Part shown: piece after piece, positions 5,996 through 8,668 of the stretch
Position numbering within the stretch: the first letter of the stretch is position 1
Layout of the letters: each line of letters opens with the position of its first letter
Assembly: GCA_020859645.1 (NCBI GenBank)
Contig: JAJBVU010000258.1
Coordinates: 1 to 8,668, forward strand
Length of the DNA: 8,668 nucleotides
Origin: Eubacterium sp.
Lineage (GTDB): Bacteria > Bacillota > Clostridia > Lachnospirales > CAG-274
Direction of reading: 5' to 3'
Notes under the pieces: model-generated
Database searches by the model: none
What the model saw: only the letters and a program-made list of their open reading frames with translations
Told to the model about the DNA's origin: nothing
Program-made: the position numbers and the translations under genes

Positions 5996-6988
5996 TTACC
6001 CGTTTCCGAACAGGTCTTTGCACAGGTTTATAACAAATCTGTCAGTCATACCTGCAATATAGTCGCAGATTATACGTTCCTTTTTTTCGTTCTCATTATA
6101 AATATGAAGGTAGTCGGTGTTAAACAGGGCGAAATTCTTCTCATAATGGTGATAAAGCCGGCTTAAATAGGTCTCATATGACTTGTTTTCGGAAACTATT
6201 TCCGGCTTTTTATAAATGTTTTCAAACATAAATGCTCTGAGAATATAAAGAGCTTTCTTAGCCTCGTCCGACATTTTGACCCCGCCCTCTTTAAGGCTTG
6301 TTTTAATAACGTCCTTCACCAAAAAATCTATTCTTTTGGTTACTCTGTTTCCCAAAACCGCTGTCGCTTCCTTCGGCAGATCCTCCTCCGTCAAGTGACC
6401 GCTTCTTACGGCATCGTCAATATCGTGGTTTACATAGGCTATTTTGTCGCTTAGCTGAACAACCTTTCCCTCGGCGGTTTTGGGGCTTCCGCTGCCCCTG
6501 TGGTTTTTAATTCCGTCAATAACCTCATAGGTTAGATTAAGCCCTTTTCCGTCCTTTTCAAGCCGGGTCACAATTCTTACGCTTTGATCATTGTGGCGGA
6601 ACCCTCCGGGAACAACGGAGTTCAAGTCATTTTCACCCATATGCCCGAAGGGGGTATGACCCAAATCGTGCCCTAAGGCAATGGCTTCTGTTAAGTCCTC
6701 ATTTAAGCATAACGCCCTTGAAATTGTCGCCGCAATTTGACATACCTCTAATGTGTGGGTCAGTCTTGTGCGGAAGTGGTCACCGTCGGGGTAGACGAAG
6801 GCTTGGGTTTTATACATAAGACGGCGAAAGGCTTTTGAGTGAATAATTCTGTCTCTGTCTCTTGAAAAACAGGTTCTTATTTCACATTCAGGCTCAAAAG
6901 CGGCTCTGCCCTGAGAAAAACGGCTTTTTGCCGCTATGGGTGAAAGCTCTCTTATTTCTCTTTCTTCGCTTTTTTCTCTTATATTCAT
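5996..6988 (-). CDS. dgt: HD-domain dNTP triphosphohydrolase (dGTPase-like)
   Basis: A member of the Dgt/SAMHD-like family, which hydrolyses dGTP or other dNTPs to the deoxynucleoside and triphosphate and so controls the dNTP pool. The 330-residue product begins MNIREKSEEREIRELSPIAAKS, the usual start of the family, and carries CFSRDRDRIIHSKAFRRLMYKTQAF (40-64), the HD metal ligands His78 (RLTHTLEV), His107-Asp108 (LGHDLGHTPFGHMGE) and Asp181 (SDKIAYVNHDIDD), then a helical C-terminal half. The frame is open further upstream to a TTG at 7040-7042, but the ATG at 6986-6988 has GGGAG 7 bases before it and matches the family N terminus, so it is preferred. The gene precedes dnaG by 68 bases. The exact substrate cannot be told from sequence. 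The family name 'deoxyguanosinetriphosphate triphosphohydrolase-like protein' is the safe wording. Confidence 0.93.
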   Translation of the reverse strand: MNIREKSEEREIRELSPIAAKSRFSQGRAAFEPECEIRTCFSRDRDRIIHSKAFRRLMYKTQAFVYPDGDHFRTRLTHTLEVCQIAATISRALCLNEDLTEAIALGHDLGHTPFGHMGENDLNSVVPGGFRHNDQSVRIVTRLEKDGKGLNLTYEVIDGIKNHRGSGSPKTAEGKVVQLSDKIAYVNHDIDDAVRSGHLTEEDLPKEATAVLGNRVTKRIDFLVKDVIKTSLKEGGVKMSDEAKKALYILRAFMFENIYKKPEIVSENKSYETYLSRLYHHYEKNFALFNTDYLHIYNENEKKERIICDYIAGMTDRFVINLCKDLFGNG

Positions 6989-6995
6989 ATGCGTT

Positions 6996-7000
6996 CTCCC
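6996..7000 (-). promoter_or_regulatory. ribosome binding site that decides the dgt start
   Basis: Reads GGGAG on the - strand, 7 bases before the ATG at 6986-6988. It fixes the dgt start there rather than at the TTG 18 codons upstream. Confidence 0.65.
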
Positions 7001-7003
7001 AAA

Positions 7004-7015
7004 AGCTGCGCAGCT
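7004..7015. repeat. 12-base perfect palindrome upstream of dgt
   Basis: AGCTGCGCAGCT is identical on both strands and lies three bases upstream of the dgt Shine-Dalgarno in the ptsI-dgt gap. It could be an operator-like site or fold as a 4-bp stem with a GCGC loop in the leader. It is also short enough to occur by chance. Confidence 0.3.
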
Positions 7016-7091
7016 GACACCGATTACGTTACTTTCATTCAAATTTCTTTCATATTTATATATTCTTCAAAAATTCAAAAAATCCTCTTTT

Positions 7092-8668
7092 TTATTGAGC
7101 CTCTCTTACCGCCTTTCTCACAGGCAAAACAAAAGAAGGTGAAACTGAAAGTTCATTTATTCCGTAATCAACAAAGGTTTGTGTGAGAGACGTATCCGCC
7201 GCAAGCTCTCCGCAAATTCCAACCCAAATACCTGCCTTACGGGCATTTTCAGCCACTGTTTTAATTGAACGCAAAAGGGCAGGGTGGTGGGGGTCGTTAA
7301 TCCCCTCAAGCTTATGATTTTGGCGGTCAATTGCGAGGGTATACTGAGCCAAATCGTTTGTGCCTATGCTGAAAAAATCCGTCTCTTTTGCAAGCTCATC
7401 GCTTATAATTACAGCGGCAGGGGTTTCGATCATAATTCCCTGTTCAATATTTTCGTTAAATCTTATTCCCTCAGCCTTAAGCTCCTTCATAACCTCAGCG
7501 GCGATTGTCTTAATCTGCCGAATCTCATCAACTGAAATTATCATAGGGTACATTACGGAAACATTTCCGAATGCGCTTGCCCTGAAAATTGCTCTAAGCT
7601 GAGTCTTAAAAATGTCGGGGCTGTCAAGGCAAATTCTTATGGCTCTGTAGCCCATAGCAGGGTTTTCCTCTTTCCCCAGATTAAAATAGTCTGCCTGTTT
7701 ATCCGCTCCCAAGTCGAGAGTGCGGATAATTACCTTTTTCCCCGCCATAGTTTCGGCGGCTTTTTTATATGCCGTGAACTGCTCCTCTTCTGAGGGGAAA
7801 TCTTTAGCCCCCAAATATAAAAACTCGCTTCTGAAAAGCCCTATTCCCTCAGCATCGTTTTCCAAAACAGCCCCCAAATCCGAGGGCTTCCCTATGTTGG
7901 CATAAAGCATTATTTTTTTGCCCATTTTGGTGACGGTGGGTTTTCCCTTTAAGCTTTTTAAAAGGCTTTGCTTTTCAGCTTCGCTCTTTTGGATTTCACG
8001 ATATTTTTCAAGAGTTGCTGCGTCCGGGTCAATTATGAGCCTTCCGCTGTTGCCGTCTGCAATTGCCAATTTTCCGCTTTGGCTTTTGTCAACCTTAATG
8101 CCTATTATTGCAGGCAAATTCATAGATTTAGCCAAAATCGCCGTATGTGAATTTGATGAACCAAGCTCCGTCACAAAGGCAAGAAGCTTCTCCCTGTCAA
8201 GCTGAATTGTTTCACTGGGCGCAAGCTCCTTTGCCGCAATTATGGAAGGCTCTTTAAGCTCCGCCGCAGAGCTTCCCTCAAGACAGCTTATAAGCCTGTC
8301 GGCTATGTCCTTAATATCGGCGGCCCTTGCCTTAAAATATTCGTCCTCCATATTGTCGAAAATTTCAAAAAAGTCGTCCCCTGTCTTTGCCGCCGCATAT
8401 TCCGCATTGACCTGCTGGTTTATGATTTTGTCTCTAACCGCTTCATTAAAATCGCCGTCCTCAAGCATCATCTTGTGAACCTCGAAAATAGCGGCGTTAT
8501 CCTCCCCAACCTCTTTCAAAGCCTTTTCATAAAGCCCTTGAAGCTGACTTGCCGCTTGTGCCTTTGCCTTTTCAAATCTCTCTATTTCTTTATCGGTATT
8601 TTCCGGCTTATAACGTCTGACCTGTTTGTCTCTCTTTTCCGAATAGGCTAACCGCCCTACGGCGACCC
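7092..8668 (-). CDS. ptsI: PTS enzyme I (PEP-protein phosphotransferase), 5' end outside window
   Basis: Cytosolic enzyme I transfers phosphate from phosphoenolpyruvate to HPr, the first step of PTS sugar uptake. The frame stays open to the right edge. The visible 525 or so residues begin VAVGRLAYSEK, which corresponds to family residue about 15, so only the first 10-15 codons are missing. Seen in order: a helical HPr-binding region; the phosphohistidine motif SSNSHTAILAKSMNLPAIIG (170-189, His174, codon 8145-8147); EGIGLFRSEFLYL (273-285) of the PEP-binding barrel; SVMYPMIISVDEI (370-382); FFSIGTNDLAQYTLAIDRQN (431-450); and VGICGELAAD (482-491) with catalytic Cys485. The usual GGxTSHTA is GSSNSHTA here, with the catalytic His kept. 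The protein ends soon after the barrel and lacks the final 35-40 residues of the Bacillus and E. coli enzymes; no other frame continues the homology. No HPr gene is visible. Confidence 0.95.
   Translation of the reverse strand, partial: VAVGRLAYSEKRDKQVRRYKPENTDKEIERFEKAKAQAASQLQGLYEKALKEVGEDNAAIFEVHKMMLEDGDFNEAVRDKIINQQVNAEYAAAKTGDDFFEIFDNMEDEYFKARAADIKDIADRLISCLEGSSAAELKEPSIIAAKELAPSETIQLDREKLLAFVTELGSSNSHTAILAKSMNLPAIIGIKVDKSQSGKLAIADGNSGRLIIDPDAATLEKYREIQKSEAEKQSLLKSLKGKPTVTKMGKKIMLYANIGKPSDLGAVLENDAEGIGLFRSEFLYLGAKDFPSEEEQFTAYKKAAETMAGKKVIIRTLDLGADKQADYFNLGKEENPAMGYRAIRICLDSPDIFKTQLRAIFRASAFGNVSVMYPMIISVDEIRQIKTIAAEVMKELKAEGIRFNENIEQGIMIETPAAVIISDELAKETDFFSIGTNDLAQYTLAIDRQNHKLEGINDPHHPALLRSIKTVAENARKAGIWVGICGELAADTSLTQTFVDYGINELSVSPSFVLPVRKAVREAQ

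Larger units (their letters stand above)
782..6988 (-). other. probable operon dgt-dnaG-rpoD-trmK-nif3-exported protein
   Basis: Six genes on one strand with gaps of 68, 48 and 14 bases, a 13-base overlap and an 18-base gap, and no convincing intrinsic terminator between them. ptsI lies 103 bases upstream of dgt and could belong too. dnaG-rpoD is the macromolecular synthesis core, and trmK plus the Nif3-like gene follow it in many Bacillota. Co-transcription is inferred from spacing only; internal promoters are possible. Confidence 0.6.

Noticed and set aside
6989..7042. TTG-initiated extension of dgt to 7042
   Set aside because: The ATG at 6986-6988 has a good Shine-Dalgarno and gives the family-typical N terminus; the extension contains the palindrome and ribosome binding site instead.
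7077..7093. AAAAAA-TCCTC-TTTTTT inverted repeat at the ptsI stop codon as a terminator
   Set aside because: The stem is six A-T pairs only and overlaps the stop codon. Without G-C pairs it is unlikely to terminate transcription.
7284..8478. Several + strand open frames of 60-95 codons opposite ptsI
   Set aside because: They are mirror frames of a strongly conserved gene and show no independent coding signal.

Overview
This 8.7 kb window is a compact housekeeping stretch from a low-to-moderate G+C, Gram-positive-type bacterium, most likely a member of the Clostridia (Bacillota). The evidence is the primase/SigA (macromolecular synthesis) gene order with dgt upstream and trmK and a Nif3-like gene downstream, a YqzL-like small gene directly before recO, good AGGAGG-type ribosome binding sites, and the closest family resemblance of every protein. 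Genus-level placement is not possible from what I can see.

Layout. On the + strand, the left edge holds the 3' end of a small YqzL-like gene (2-136), which overlaps the start of recO (126-785; DNA repair mediator). Everything else is on the - strand and reads right to left: ptsI (PTS enzyme I, 7092-8668, N terminus beyond the right edge), dgt (HD-domain dNTP triphosphohydrolase, 5996-6988), dnaG (primase, 4173-5927), rpoD/sigA (primary sigma factor, 3039-4124, GTG start), trmK (tRNA m1A22 methyltransferase, 2335-3024), a Nif3/DUF34 metal protein (1559-2347), and an unrecognised membrane-anchored, acidic, repeat-containing exported protein (782-1540). This last gene meets recO tail to tail with a 4-base overlap.

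How the genes fit together. dgt, dnaG, rpoD, trmK, nif3-like and the exported protein have short gaps or overlaps (68, 48, 14, -13 and 18 bases) and probably form one operon that couples nucleotide-pool control, replication priming, housekeeping transcription and tRNA modification. ptsI is 103 bases upstream of dgt and may or may not be co-transcribed. No intergenic stretch exceeds about 105 bases. I see no tRNA, rRNA, CRISPR array, insertion sequence, phage gene or attachment site.

I did not find an undescribed system. The points most worth a second look are the exported two-repeat protein at the operon end, a RecO that lacks the usual zinc-finger cysteines and is correspondingly short, and the small regulatory-looking elements in the dgt, dnaG and rpoD upstream gaps. 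Family assignments come from reading motifs and were not checked by database search.
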